From assembly GCA_001599915.1 (NCBI GenBank), contig BCIG01000027.1, positions 428,161-492,160 on the forward strand: a stretch of DNA of 64,000 nt, read 5' to 3'. Shown here piece by piece: positions 43,804-54,996 of the stretch (the first letter of the stretch is position 1; each line of letters starts with the position of its first letter). The position numbers and the translations under genes are program-made. Under the pieces are notes generated by a model. That model ran no database searches, was not told where the DNA came from, and saw only the letters and a list, made by a program, of their open reading frames with translations. This DNA comes from Symbiotaphrina buchneri (Eukaryota > Ascomycota > Symbiotaphrinales > Symbiotaphrinaceae).

Positions 43804-44229
43804 GACGCGTGCTTTTGGTCGGCAGGGTGTATGACGAGTGGCGTGCTGTGGAGGGATCCCGTCAAGGGGAATGGGAAGGTGGGAGCTTCTGGAGCCCGCA
43901 TTTCGTGGTGATGGGTCGTGTGGGTTGACTCGTCTTCCTGTACGAGGCAGTCGTATGGTAAGGACTTGCCCACGGTGAGTGGTGACCTAGGGAGAGATGA
44001 AAAGAGAGCGATGAGAACTCAGGATACTCGGCAGTGAATGCTGACCTGAGTGACTGATGAAAAAGAACTTAGGGTACTCCGCGGTGGGTGGCGGTATGAA
44101 ACAATTTGTAAGAGCATGAAGCGACGCTGCAGCCTGCTGCAGATTTGGTTGCTCGTGTGAAAGGCGCACGCTTTACAAGGAAGAATTTGAAACGGCTCAA
44201 CAACAATAACAAATCCCTTCTCACTGAGG
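43804..44229. other. Spacer on the minus-strand pair
   Basis: 426 bp; promoter of BTB paralogue 5 and 3' flank of the FAD oxidoreductase. No gene seen. Confidence 0.4.
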
Positions 44230-45744
44230 CTATAGTCTACTCTGAGGGTGCTTCCGCAAATCCAGGTCCTCATCATTGTACAACTTCTGATTTTGTAAGG
44301 CCCTTTGGCCTTGCAGTCCCTCCATGATCACATTAAACGGTTTCTGACCCTCTTCCAGGCTCCGCCATCTCCAATACCGCAACTCCTCTGTCTCCTTTCC
44401 TTCGATTTTGTCCGCCGCAAACCCGCCGATCGTCGGCAGGAATTTGAAAGCATGGCCACTGCCGCCCGTTGCTACCATAACTCCCTTACGCTGGGGCACC
44501 GCATCGATCACCCAATGATTGTCGAACGAATCATTATACCAACACAGGCGCGTTTTGAAGATTTTGATACCATTCTCGGCGAGCTCAGGAAGGAAGTCGT
44601 TCAGAAAGGCTTTGATAGTATCGATGGCCTTCTCCGGCACGCGGGTGATGCTGGGCGTGGTATACCGGGTCACAGGAGTACTGCGGACCTTTCCGTCCTG
44701 CTGTCTTACGGGATTGGGATACTTCGTGCCGCGGTATCCTACTTTCAGGATGCCTTCAGTGGTTCGTGGGAAGCCATACAGGCCGGCGGTCTGGCCTTCC
44801 TTCGTCTTGCTTGTCCAGCTCGGGAACCTCTCAGGAGCGAAACGGTCATACAGCGGAGACTCTCGGGGGATCCTCAGCATGGCGACGGAGCCAGCAGTCG
44901 TCTCGCACAGGCCGTCTAGCTCAGGCACAATGGTCTGAGTCCAACCGCCGCAGGCCACAACAACGAGCTTGGCCTTGCGTGTTTTCCCATCCGCTGTTCG
45001 AACGCCGACGACTGCACCACGCTCTTCTAGGAAGGACTCAAACTTCCCAGCCACAGGGTCGAGAATAAACTTGACACCAGCTTTCCTTGCGAAATGGAGT
45101 GCAAGCCTACATGACTTATCCGCATATACAAACCCACCCGCTCCATCTAGCACGCCCTGGTATGGCTGTCCCCGCCTTATCCTCCCGAAGGCATCCAAGG
45201 CGTAATCAAATCCATCCCTCTTGGCTCTTTCCACGTCCCTAGGATCGTTGGTGACGTACTGGGTGTCCCTTAACCCTGCAGCAATCATGGCTTGCAGCGT
45301 CGCTTCCTGGAAGTCGGATAAACCCGGCGTGCCGGCCACCTGCAGATTACCGTTGTTGACAAAGACCTGATATCTACTGCTCAGGCCTGAGGGTAGGTCC
45401 TTTCCATTTGCGAGATAGGCATTCCACGCCTTCCATTCTTTGATTGCTTCCACTGACAGGCCTTGGTAGATACTTTCCCCGCCATAGGCCGACCGAATGA
45501 TCTTGTTGATATCTTGTGCGCTCTGTCAGCAGCTTCCTCTACTACGGAAGGGCAAGCACACACCCGCAGAAGCACCATCGCATCCTTTGTCGTATGAATA
45601 CAGAGTCTCATCGTACGGCTGCCGGTCTAGAACCTTCACATCCTTGAAGCCGCGGCGTGCAAGATGCAGGGCAGTACTGAGGCCGAAGATGCCGGCACCG
45701 ACAACGATTATAGGATCATTCTTTCCTGCCATTGGAGGAGCCAT
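44230..45744 (-). CDS. FAD-dependent amine/amino-acid oxidoreductase, peroxisomal
   Basis: Exons 45744-45564 and 45512-44230 encode 487 residues of the DAO family (sarcosine / pipecolate / saccharopine / fructosyl-amine oxidase relatives). The FAD dinucleotide-binding motif is IIVVGAGIFGLSTALHLARR, with CDGASADINKIIRSAYGG across the intron. VVVACGGWTQTIVPEL is a second FAD contact region. The C-terminal signature is CWYNDSFDNHWVIDAVPQRK then VMVATGGSGHAFKFLPTIGG. In sarcosine oxidase-like members a cysteine near the end carries covalent FAD; here the Cys of the CWYND motif is the candidate. The protein ends in SRL, a peroxisomal targeting type 1 tripeptide, fitting an H2O2-producing oxidase. 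An ATG further upstream (45873) is in frame; I prefer 45744. Confidence 0.88.
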
Positions 45745-46678
45745 CTTCGTAATGTTGGACACCGGGCTATGACCGGAAACAACGAAGGTTGCTTCCCTTT
45801 GTTTCCTAATTGTATCAAGAAGACGAGATGTTGCACGACAGCTCGACGATGATGTTTCGGGTTCGGTTTCCACCGACGGTTCGCCTTTGTCCGTGGACCG
45901 CTTTTGCCTTCTGTAGTTGTAGGTGGAGAGATACGCAGCAGCTCCCTATCTTAGTGGGCCGTAGCTCCCGGCGCGGCAAGGAGGAGGGCGATGTGATTCG
46001 GCATCGCCGACCGAGCCCAGAAGAGCGCGGCTGGCGGAGGAATATTAATCCGACTCCCCCCTTTTCCTACATGCAGCTTGTATACGCTGCGAAATGCAGA
46101 CGACACACCTCAGACCGCACCGGTCCCCTAAACTCTTGCTGTACTGAAACCTTTGAATACTATGCTGGCAACATATATCTGAATCATCATTGATGTGGTG
46201 TAACGTTGAGGCAAGGGTCTTCAGGAGGTTCCCGTGCCGCCAAAATCCACCTGCGAATGTCAAAGAAGAGATCGAAAGGGGCTGAACAGGGGCTGGATAT
46301 GGGTAGGACCACGGAGCCAAACCATGTTTCTTGCTGGCGTCATAGTGATTTATCACAATGTCCAGGGACTATATCTTCATGTTCGTGCATGTCTCTCATG
46401 TTACCATATATCTTCCAAGTATTTGCTTTGGCGCTGTTGTCCCTAACTGTTCAATGGGGTCGTTCACTGCCGGCGAACAGCAGCGGCAGGTGACTCTTGA
46501 CAGCAGGCATTCACCATGAATGAGAGTGCAGGCACATAATGGCCACAAAGTGGGACCGCTTCTCCGTCTTGTCCACCCTTTTCCTCACTTGAGCGGCCAC
46601 ACATCCCATACTCACATCAGCTCGGACACATCTGAAAGTTCAAAAAATCATGTCCGGACCATCGGTCAACGTGAAAAC
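45745..46678. other. Divergent promoter spacer
   Basis: 934 bp between the oxidoreductase (left) and BTB paralogue 6 (right). No supported gene or repeat. Confidence 0.4.
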
Positions 46679-47838
46679 ATGCCGGAGGGTGGTATGTATC
46701 ATCTGTATCCGCTCCGGTGCCCGCCCGGCTGGCTTTTCATAGTTCCCGAGACCACCGTCTTTGACCCCAACGACGACATCAAGCTGATTGTCAAGTATGT
46801 CCAATGCGACCCTGTCAGTACAGGGGTTTACAAGGTCAACTCAAAAGCCCTCGCGCTTTCTTCCGATTTCTTCAAGGGGATGTTGAAGCCCTGCTGGAAG
46901 GAAGGCCGCGCTCTGCAAGAAGAATCAGAGCCCACCATCGCTCTCGAGGAAGATATCAAGAACCCTATGGCAATCTGCATCCTACTGAACATTCTCCACG
47001 CCCGCATTCATCTCTTGCCTGGAGAAGTCTCCCTAGACGCCATCGACGATCTTTTGGTGCTACGCGACAAATACTTGTGCAAAGACCGCCTGACCACATT
47101 TGTGGGCCCCTGGTTGAGCAAGATAGAGAATAGGGTACAGAATGATAGTGTCCTATCGCATCTAGTTATCACGAGCTTGGGATGGGGCAATGCAAGTGTG
47201 TTCCAACTATCGTCGGCACGATTGATGAAACGCTCGCGGAAGAGTGTCCAGGCGATGTGTGATGCTTGGAGTAATCGCTTCGATGAGCCAATGTTCTTGA
47301 AGTTAGCTTGTGAGCATGCCCTTCAGCCCCTCCAATCCCATTCCCACCTGTGGTCATTGCATCTATCTTCTAACATAATCTCATCTCAGATGAGGTCCGG
47401 AAACAAAACGACTGGCTCTATCATCAGATCCAGTCCGTAATTTCCCTCAAAATGACTCAACTACGTCGCCGTCGCGGAACACTCTTGTCGGACCCAGTGG
47501 CGCACCTGGAATTGAGGATGTCCCACATCCTCGGCTACAGCCACCCGGACTCTTTTGGTCCGATTGAAGGCTCGATTGCGGCGGAGGATCTGGTCTACGG
47601 CATGCACAGAATCAAACAGATTTCTGAGTACCCCCCACATGGGAAGGAGCTGAGCTCGGAGGAGAAGAGGGTCGTAGAAGCCGTCTCTGATATGTGTTGG
47701 GATATCCAGAAAGTTTTAACGGCAGTGAAAGGACTGGACGTAAGCAATGATGGAAGGGTGAAGACAGCGACGCTTCCCCCGTCGCATCAGAGGAGGCTCC
47801 GCGGGCATACGAGGACCAACGCGGTTCACCGGGTTTAG
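46679..47838 (+). CDS. BTB/POZ-domain protein, paralogue 6
   Basis: Exons 46679-46691, 46743-47309 and 47390-47838 encode 342 residues. The first exon codes only MPEG plus one base. The frame forced by the phase-1 intron (VPETTVFDPNDDIKLIVKYV) decides this start over the nearby ATG at 46650. The BTB core is YKVNSKALALSSDFFKGML, then LKPCWKEGRAL, and LNILHARIHLLPGEVSLDAI followed by LLVLRDKYLCKDRL. The second intron joins FLKLA to YEVRKQNDWLYHQIQSVISL at the family position. The C-terminal half differs from paralogues 1-3 and lacks the Cys pairs. Possible protein-interaction adaptor; function unknown. Confidence 0.8.
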
Positions 47839-48184
47839 GGTGGCGCTTTCTGTCATACGTCCCGTTAGGCTTTGGAAATAGTTCGCCTGGAGGTGCTGCC
47901 GAGACCCGTCCAAACGGCCTCAATGTAATAGCCTATTATCTCTTGCTTCTCGACCCGTGCAAATATTAGATATGTGCTTCATCTATCTTAAACTCTACCA
48001 GCAATCCATAGTTTATAGTAAGCAGTTCGGTAGTCGGTCTTATTGCCTGCCACATCCACTGCTAAACCGACCCTCGCTTCAGGTCCACTGCGCCAACCGA
48101 ACCTATCTTCCACATCAGACGCAAGCATCCACCCGGGCCCCTTTGTTCATCTTCCTCATTACACACCTGCAACAGCGTTGCAAC
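47839..48184. other. Spacer between BTB paralogues 6 and 7
   Basis: 346 bp; no gene seen. Contains the promoter of the gene at 48185. Confidence 0.4.
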
Positions 48185-49386
48185 ATGCTCTTTCCCGGCT
48201 CAGACCTATCCACCTCTGAAGGTACCGTGCCTACCCCACCAGGAAGCATGAGTACGTTGGCCGAAGACGACGGAGGTAGAGTTTCCTACACGGCCCTGTA
48301 CGTCCAGGAACTGATTATGTATACAGCTCCCACCGTCATCAAGATCACACGGACTGGGGACGTTGTGTTATCCGTCAAATTTGCAGAAGATCTTGAGCGG
48401 GCATCAAGACATGAAAGATATCTTGTCTCCTCGCAGGTGCTCGGCCTCGTATCCCCGGTCTTCCGGGCTATGTTCAGGAACGCTGCCTTTTCAGGAGGTG
48501 CATGCTCGGAGGTCATTCATAAACAGCCGGTGGTAGAACTGACAGAGGAAGTGAACAATCCGTCGTCTCTAGAGATGCTCCTTAGAACTCTTCATGTTCC
48601 TGACACTACTGACCTTGGTGACATGGGTTGGGTGGAAGCCATCTTGACCCTGTGGGAGCTCTTCGAACTGGCGAATAAGTACAACTGCAAGGAATATTGC
48701 CTCAGGTCCGTGGGCCTATGGTTGCGAACTATGCGTATGAATGGTCAGGGCAAGGACATACCACTATCCATGAAGTTGTTGATGCAGTCAGTCGCGTGGG
48801 ATAACAATGAAGAGTTTAAGGAAAACTCAAAGTCATTGATCTGGGCGGCGCAGACACCGTTGAAGATGGAGCTCAAAAATTGCCTTGGGCGTATCAAAGC
48901 TCCCTGGTTTGCCCCCCTTTTGTGTGAGTTATCCCCGAGGTCGAGGGGATGATACAGTCCATCAAAACTCTAATCAAGGTTCTAGTCATTCTCTACGAGC
49001 GTAGCGTTTTCCTAAGGGAAAAGATCAGAGACACCCTTGACGAGTTTCTTCATGTCATCCACCACTACGACCGCCCAGTCACGGGGGGAAAGCACAATGG
49101 AGATAAATGCAGCATGACCTTCCGCCTCGCAGCCTACTATCGGAGGCGGGGATCCATCTGGGCAAATTTGTCCTCTCCAATGCTGACGCCGGGTGAGGTT
49201 ATGAGAAGCATCGTGGAGCTCATCGGAAGAGACGAAGACGCTTGTAGGGCCGAGATCCATTGCGTGAGCCATGATGCGTTTCGCAAGTTGGAAGACTCTT
49301 TCGAAAGGATTAAAAAGGAGGAGGGGTTTGACATCAGTGAAATACCGCAGCTCAAGCAGCCAAAGGCAACGATCAAGAAGGAATAG
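48185..49386 (+). CDS. BTB/POZ-domain protein, paralogue 7
   Basis: Exons 48185-48275, 48327-48923 and 48986-49386 encode 362 residues; both introns are phase 1. The first intron joins STLAEDDG to APTVIKITRTGDVVLSVKF. The BTB core is RYLVSSQVLGLVSPVFRAMF, then VEAILTLWELFELANKYNCK. The second intron joins WFAPLL to FILYERSVFLREKIRDTLDE. The C-terminus is basic (QLKQPKATIKKE). The second in-frame ATG (48248, MSTLAEDDG) would give a short first exon like the other paralogues and may be the real start. Confidence 0.78.
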
Positions 49387-49981
49387 TGAGAGCCGACCTC
49401 ATACGCGGATTAAGGGTTGATCTCGTGGGATTGAGGACACTGGAGGCGTGTAGAACACAGATTACAGGAGCCGGTGCCGGTACAATAAATTGGTTCAGGG
49501 TAGCTTTGACGTTTCTCTGCCCGGTAATGCCTTTACCTTTGCCTCTGCACTTGGTCCTTGATTGGTATCCGTCACAAATTCATTGATAGACCACCGCAAG
49601 TTCCACGCCTTCACCCAGTACAGTCCCAGCCAAAAATACGGGTTTCTCATACCTTTGGGTTCTCGAAAGATCCACAGCATGGAGCTCTCATAGACTCTAC
49701 ATAGATACGGGTGAGCAATAATGATAGAGCAAACACCCAAAGCAGATAGTCCGAATAAGTAGTAGATGTCTAGTGCCCATGAAGTCAAATATGAAAGTAC
49801 CGACGTACTTAGATGCAGGTGAATGCTTCTGCATTCACATAGTTTTGTGCTGCAAGCCTCCGGCCTTTCTTCACTACCGCCTTCTTCTCGCCTCACATCC
49901 TCTCTCTTAAGCTCAGCCACGAACAACGTCCACTCCTCATCTCGCTCCCATTTCACCTCGCGTTACACTGTCAGGTCTGTG
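49387..49981. other. Spacer between BTB paralogues 7 and 8
   Basis: 595 bp; a minus-strand open frame here (from 49956) has no domain features and I treat it as chance. Confidence 0.4.
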
Positions 49982-51149
49982 ATGTTGAAGAGAAAGGCCC
50001 CAGTCATGTCGGACGACTCTAGTAAGTTCGATATCGACCGAACGGCGAGGCCGCAAAGCTAATCCAGTTCTTTAGCTCCTGACATTGTTCACACGGACTC
50101 AGGCGGTGATTTTACTGCGCGAGATGTCATCAAAGTTGACCCGGACGACGATGTCATCCTAAAGGTGGTTTTCGAACCCGAGGGCTTGCGCTCCGACAGA
50201 TCGTATTTGGCCTCTTCAAAGGTGTTGGGTCTCGCATCACCTGTCTTCAAAACCATGTTTGGGCCGCACTTTAAAGAGGGAGCACAACTATTGGGGACGA
50301 GTCATCCGGAGATCAAGCTGAAGGAAGGAGTCCTATACCAAAAGACCATGGATTTCATGCTATATACTCTGCATCACGGGCAGTACCTTTCAGCAGCAAA
50401 GCAAACCATTCATGAGATCGATGACCTAGAGTCTCTCGTCGACAAGTACGATTGCAAGTCATTGTTCACGTATGCTGTTTCTAAATGGCATGCCAACTTG
50501 ACCAAAGAGGTTTTGACAACCGACGCTCGCACCGACCTGTTCATTCAAGCTCTGAGATGGGGCAATAGAGATATCGTGACCCAGCTCTCTGAAGAACTAA
50601 TGCTTGCTGCACCTCAAGATGTCCATCAGCAGTGCATGCGTATCTTGCAAGGAAGTGAGGCCGGTTGGCTAGGATTGATTGCATGTTAGTATCTCGGCAC
50701 CTCTCCATATCATGATATTCTGACGCGTCGCAGACGAGATAAGCAAAGGCAATACGCAGCTCTGGTCTCGTCTTCGTACGAAGCTGGAAAAGTTCATGGA
50801 GTTCCTCATTGGTGAATGCAAACGTTTCCAGAAATTAGAGGCACCGGAAGATGATTGCGATATCATCGCGCACATGGCCGAGCGTGACAGCTACGCATAC
50901 CCCGTCGGAAACACGGACAAGTGCCTTTGGCTTCATCTGGATGCAGAAAACCTAGATGCGAAAGGCCTATGCAAACGCATCAACGTCCTACTTGATGGGA
51001 TGCATACCTATTGCCGTGCCTCATTTTCTTGCCCTGCACACAGGGCCTTGGAAGAACTAAAGCGCTCACTGGTAAAGGAGCTGGATTCGTGCCCTGGACT
51101 CGATCTCAGCACTATCTCAGGATGGGCTCCCATTGAGGATGACAAATAG
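49982..51149 (+). CDS. BTB/POZ-domain protein, paralogue 8
   Basis: Exons 49982-50021, 50076-50684 and 50734-51149 encode 354 residues. The first exon is MLKRKAPVMSDDS plus one base; the next begins TPDIVHTDSGGDFTARDVIK followed by VDPDDDVILKVVF. The BTB core is SYLASSKVLGLASPVFKTMF, then GPHFKEGAQL and IDDLESLVDKYDCKSLFTYA. The second phase-1 intron joins WLGLIA to YEISKGNTQLWSRLRTKLEK. The C-terminal tail CRASFSCPAHRALEELKRSL ends in PIEDDK. Its 3' flank (from 51213) recurs behind paralogue 9, marking a segmental duplication. Confidence 0.82.
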
Positions 51150-52244
51150 GATAGGCCTGGAGTGTCCCGTCCAGCAAATGGGAGTGACCTATTCTAGACT
51201 CATCGTTCTAGTTAGAAGGCAGCTCAAGAGTCATAATTCGATGACACACTGAACCAATGGAGGGCTTATGTGAACATGTGTCCGTGAAGTAATTTGTCCA
51301 CTGTTGACTCTTTTGAACCCATCCGTACTACCATACCTGGTTGCCATGACTCTAGATCTACGATATGAGTCAACCAGTACTGTGATATTGCCAAGCCATC
51401 TCCGCTCATGGTGGGAATCCGGTGGATAACCACATCCACAGCATTTGGTGACGTCTAGTTGAACAATGTTTAGAAGTACGTCTTTCGGTTCGACATGCAA
51501 GCCGTGTGACTCTTTGCTTCCGTCTATCCTGCATGTACTATATACGCTTCTGAACACCGGTATGGGGTAACAAAAAGGGCCAGAAACTCATACATAGCGA
51601 TAACAGCTTGTTTGTTCTTGTGAGCCTAGTTCCTGAGATGGACACTGACCACGGGCGAGGTCTTTCAATAAATTGTTTGTGGTAGGCCTCATATGACTGG
51701 CTTGAGACAGGATCTCACGTCGTTTGTCTAACACAACAAAACCAACTGCTACACGCTTGGCCACCTCTTTAGCTACCCATCACGTTTGCAACTCCTCTTG
51801 TACTTCCATCACAGAGTGTGACACCGTCTTTGGGTAAGGCCGAGGATCGTTGGTCCCTTCTGGCGGTTGTTAGAAGTGTCCTTGCTGAGGCTTCCTCTGC
51901 GGAGGCCACTTCTCTCCATTTACTTAAACCACGTCGACTTTCCATTTCTCCAACTCCCTTGCATTACAGGCTTTACTACACCAAGGCTCTTCGAATACAG
52001 GCAAGTGGAAACCATTTGCGATGAGCAAAGGTACGCCTACTCAACAGTACGAAGGTAGGAACAATACCTGCGCTCATATGTGCGACGCAGTACCGCGCCG
52101 CGAAGCGTCCGGCCTTGAAACGGTTGGGCACTTGAAGTCTGCTCTCAGAAATCAGGCTTGGGCACCGCTTATTCGTGGAGTTTCTTCTAATCTCACGGCA
52201 TGGACTATTCTTCGGCTTCCGTCAGTCATCTCTCCGAAAGCACG
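51150..52244. other. Spacer; left copy of duplicated 3' flank
   Basis: 1.1 kb without a supported gene. The segment from 51213 to about 51310 (GGCAGCTCAAGAGTCATAAT, then CACACTGAACCAATGGAGGG) is repeated at 53364 onwards. The right end is the promoter of paralogue 9. A plus-strand frame from 52021 is not the start of that gene by the splicing argument given there. Confidence 0.5.
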
Positions 52245-53460
52245 ATGACAGACCAACTAGGTTCGCAGTCTCCCACCCACTAGACGTCCATTTAGCTGAT
52301 CTGGCCAAGAGGATATTGACGTTTTCTTCGATCAGAAGGGGGATGCCATTCTCGAGGTCCATTTTACGGGCGAATGGATAGGGACGCAGAAGCACCTAGT
52401 CTCTTCCACCATGCTCAAGAAGGCTTCCCCGGTCTTTGAAGCCATATTCAGACCACACTTCAAAGAAGGGATCCCACTCTTGACTGACACACGTCCGGTA
52501 AGTCGGTTAGAAGAAGAGTGCATCCCTGATTCGATGGCGAGCATACTCTGGGCATTACATGATAAACCTGATTGTGCCATGAAATTGGGGGCCGTTTCTA
52601 TCCTGTATATGCATGAGCTGGGGAAACTGGTGGACAGGTACGAGTGCAAAAGGCTCATTGAGCCCCATATTCACCAGTGGCTCAGCGAGATGATGGACTC
52701 TTTGGAACTAGAGTCTCTTCCGGAGTACGTGGCCCAGTCCTTGAAATGGAGATGTGCATATGCCTTCAAGAAAGCCTCGAAAGCGCTCATCAAGGGCAGC
52801 CCAGCCGCAGTACAGAATTGGCTCCATCAGATTGTGGAAGATCCTGAGGACAGGGTGCTACTACGCGTTGCTTGTAGGTATGCCAACGATGCCTAGAGAC
52901 CACACTGACAAAATTCAGACCAGGCAATGATCGCGAATCAGAGCCTAGCTGACAAGGTCACCACAAGAATTGGGGAAATTCTTGCGGAGAACTTGGGACA
53001 AGAGAGCGAAATGCTTGCACTAAATCGCTGCCCAGGGATAAATGGGCTGATCAAAAAAATATTTGGTGAAGCGGGCCCGTGGCCTAGACCTTCACAGATG
53101 TCGAGACTTGAAGACATCTCTGCCGACATTTCGAAAGTCTTTGCACGCGCACATCTGGAGTGTCCTAATCAGCGCAAATGCAGAGCTAGTCCTGTTGTTG
53201 AAGACTTAGTTTCAACTCTGGACTCGATATTGCGGTATCAAGATGGATTAATCCTCTATGATTTCTACCCACCGAGCAAGTGAGCTCAGATCAGGGGAAT
53301 CTCTGCCATGACGTCAAGGCTACTGTTTATTCTTTCGGACTTTCTAGACGCAAGTTTAGTTAGGAGGCAGCTCAAGAGTCATAATCCGACGACACACTGA
53401 ACCAATGGAGGGCTTATTTGATCACGTGCCCTGGGAAGTAACCTTGCACCGTTGACTTTC
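51213..53460 (+). repeat. Duplicated 3'-flank segments marking a tandem gene duplication
   Basis: 51213-51310 and 53361-53460 share AGGCAGCTCAAGAGTCATAA, CACACTGAACCAATGGAGGG and GTTGACT, with an offset of about 2.15 kb. The offset equals the distance between the ends of paralogues 8 and 9 (51149 and 53283), so gene plus flank was duplicated as one unit. Confidence 0.8.
52245..53283 (+). CDS. BTB/POZ-domain protein, paralogue 9
   Basis: Exons 52245-52260, 52310-52873 and 52919-53283 encode 314 residues. The first exon codes MTDQL plus one base; the phase-1 intron leads to EDIDVFFDQKGDAILEVHF, matching the family start. The BTB core is KHLVSSTMLKKASPVFEAIF, then RPHFKEGIPLL, which is closest to paralogue 8 (GPHFKEGAQLL), and LGKLVDRYECKRLIEPHIHQ. 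The second phase-1 intron (45 nt, short but typical) joins LLRVA to YQAMIANQSLADKVTTRIGE. The C-terminus retains LECPNQRKCRASPVVEDLVS, close to CRASFSCP of paralogue 8. Confidence 0.82.
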
Positions 53461-53839
53461 TAAGCACTTCACCAAACTCCCTATAGCCAGCATGCATTGC
53501 CAATGTCTTTCGTCAATACTTGAATTGCTGTGTGCTGTGCATCATCAAGCGCCCAGCATTTCCACAGCCCCCAGTTGTAGATGTCCACCATTGCGGAAGC
53601 ACAGGTGATGAAGCGGGTAGCAGTCAAGATATTAATTCTCCATGATTAATATTACGTATTAGAAGGCCACGCCCGGGTCCCTAGCTAGATAGCTTGACAG
53701 TAAAGACTGACGATCGTACATATATTGCACTTCAAAAATAGCCTCCTTGAACTCCATCGAACTCCCAAGTCGGACGTTCAAATCGGTTGGTAGCCAACGT
53801 CCACCAGCATCAGCCCACGCCCGCGCCTAGAGGATGTGT
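53461..53839. other. Spacer
   Basis: 379 bp, no gene or clear repeat seen beyond the flank repeat that ends here. Confidence 0.35.
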
Positions 53840-54464
53840 CTAGGGGAAGACAGCCTCGAGCTGGACATCCACGCAGCGTGAGCCGCGGAAATGGTTATGA
53901 CCCGGGAAGAAGAGAGCAGCAGTTTCCTGGTACACATCGCAGGCTACAGTCACAGGTCATCAGCAAGTGCCCACCCAAACCCCATTCACACCAAACAAAA
54001 CATCAGGCAAACTCACCATAGAAAACATTCGTGCCATTATACGCCAACTTGTTATCCTGGAGATAGATCCCCTGGGTCGGCTTCACATAATTCCAGTCCT
54101 CCAAGGGCGACAAGCCTACAAGGTAGATCTTCTTGCCATCCCATTGGTCAACGGCGCGGATCTCGAGGCCGACCTTCTGCGGGCCCTCCTGTACGAAGAG
54201 CGTGCCGTTGTGCAGAGCCAGTTCCTCCGCCGTGCCATTGAGGTGCGCGAAGAGCGCGTTGCGTGGCTCAGAGAGCACGGCTGCCTCGTAGGGTGAGTCG
54301 CCGAAGTCGTAGGATGTGAACATCGTGCCGTTGACAGGTGGCGAGAGGTCTGTGGCGTTGCTGGGCACGATGGCCTTGAGCCAGAAGCCGGGCTGGGGCC
54401 AGACTGGCGCTGCGGAGGCGAGGTAGGGGAGGAGGGAGAGTGCGGCGAGAGCGAAGGAACGCAT
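53840..54464 (-). CDS. Small secreted protein, unknown family
   Basis: Exons 54464-54017 and 53943-53840 encode 183 residues. A clear signal peptide is MRSFALAALSLLPYLASAAP, with likely cleavage after SA. The mature protein has several N-glycosylation sequons (NAT, NGT x3) and a beta-rich pattern (KVGLEIRAVDQWDGKKIYLV). The intron acceptor was chosen because it gives VFYACDVYQETAALFFPGH and a normal end RGSRCVDVQLEAVFP with two cysteines, as in fungal secreted proteins that end with a Cys-containing strand. The other acceptor, 17 nt downstream, gives an early stop. A cell-wall or extracellular role is likely; no enzyme motif is visible. Confidence 0.75.
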
Positions 54465-54996
54465 GTTGCTTGGTGTGTGAATTTGGTGGTACCTTGGATG
54501 AAAGAATAGTGTTGGCTCTGCGAAGGATATGATGAGAAGGTCGAGGAAACGGGTGGTGGGCGTAGGAGATGCGTCGGTCTTTTATAGCTCGAGGGCGCCA
54601 GCCACCTTGATGGTCATCGCAACAGAACATGCCCAACTCAGTTCACCACTGCAGCTCTTTCCGGCTTAGACGACATAGATACTCTCCCGTGAACCAACCC
54701 CCGGGTTGCAACCGTGGCTTCTTCGGGTAACAAATAATTTTCACGACGTTAGTGCCCATGTAATCCACGAGCACAGCACCTTAGATGGGGCAGGGACGAG
54801 GCACATTCATATCGCGCAACGAAGAGCGCTTTTATTTTGTGACTGTAGGTCCAGTAATTCAAATCTCAATTGGTTGAATTTCTTATACCTGCTTGGCTGA
54901 GCCCTTATTCTTGTCAAAGAACGGCACATGATCCAACCAAGACCAGAGCCAACCGACGGTCGAGACGTGGCCTGCATCGCTCTCAAAAAGGCCTTT
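54465..54996. other. Spacer; promoter of the secreted protein at 53840
   Basis: 532 bp. A TTTTATAG TATA-like element at about 54581-54588 lies about 115 bp from the start codon on the minus strand (CTATAAAA). No gene seen. Confidence 0.4.

Noticed and set aside
46650-46691. ATG at 46650 as start of BTB paralogue 6
   Set aside because: Its frame is incompatible with the phase of the first intron; ATG at 46679 fits the family pattern.
49495-49956. 153-residue minus-strand frame between BTB paralogues 7 and 8
   Set aside because: No recognisable domain; one hydrophobic stretch but no splice or start support; overlaps the promoter of paralogue 8.
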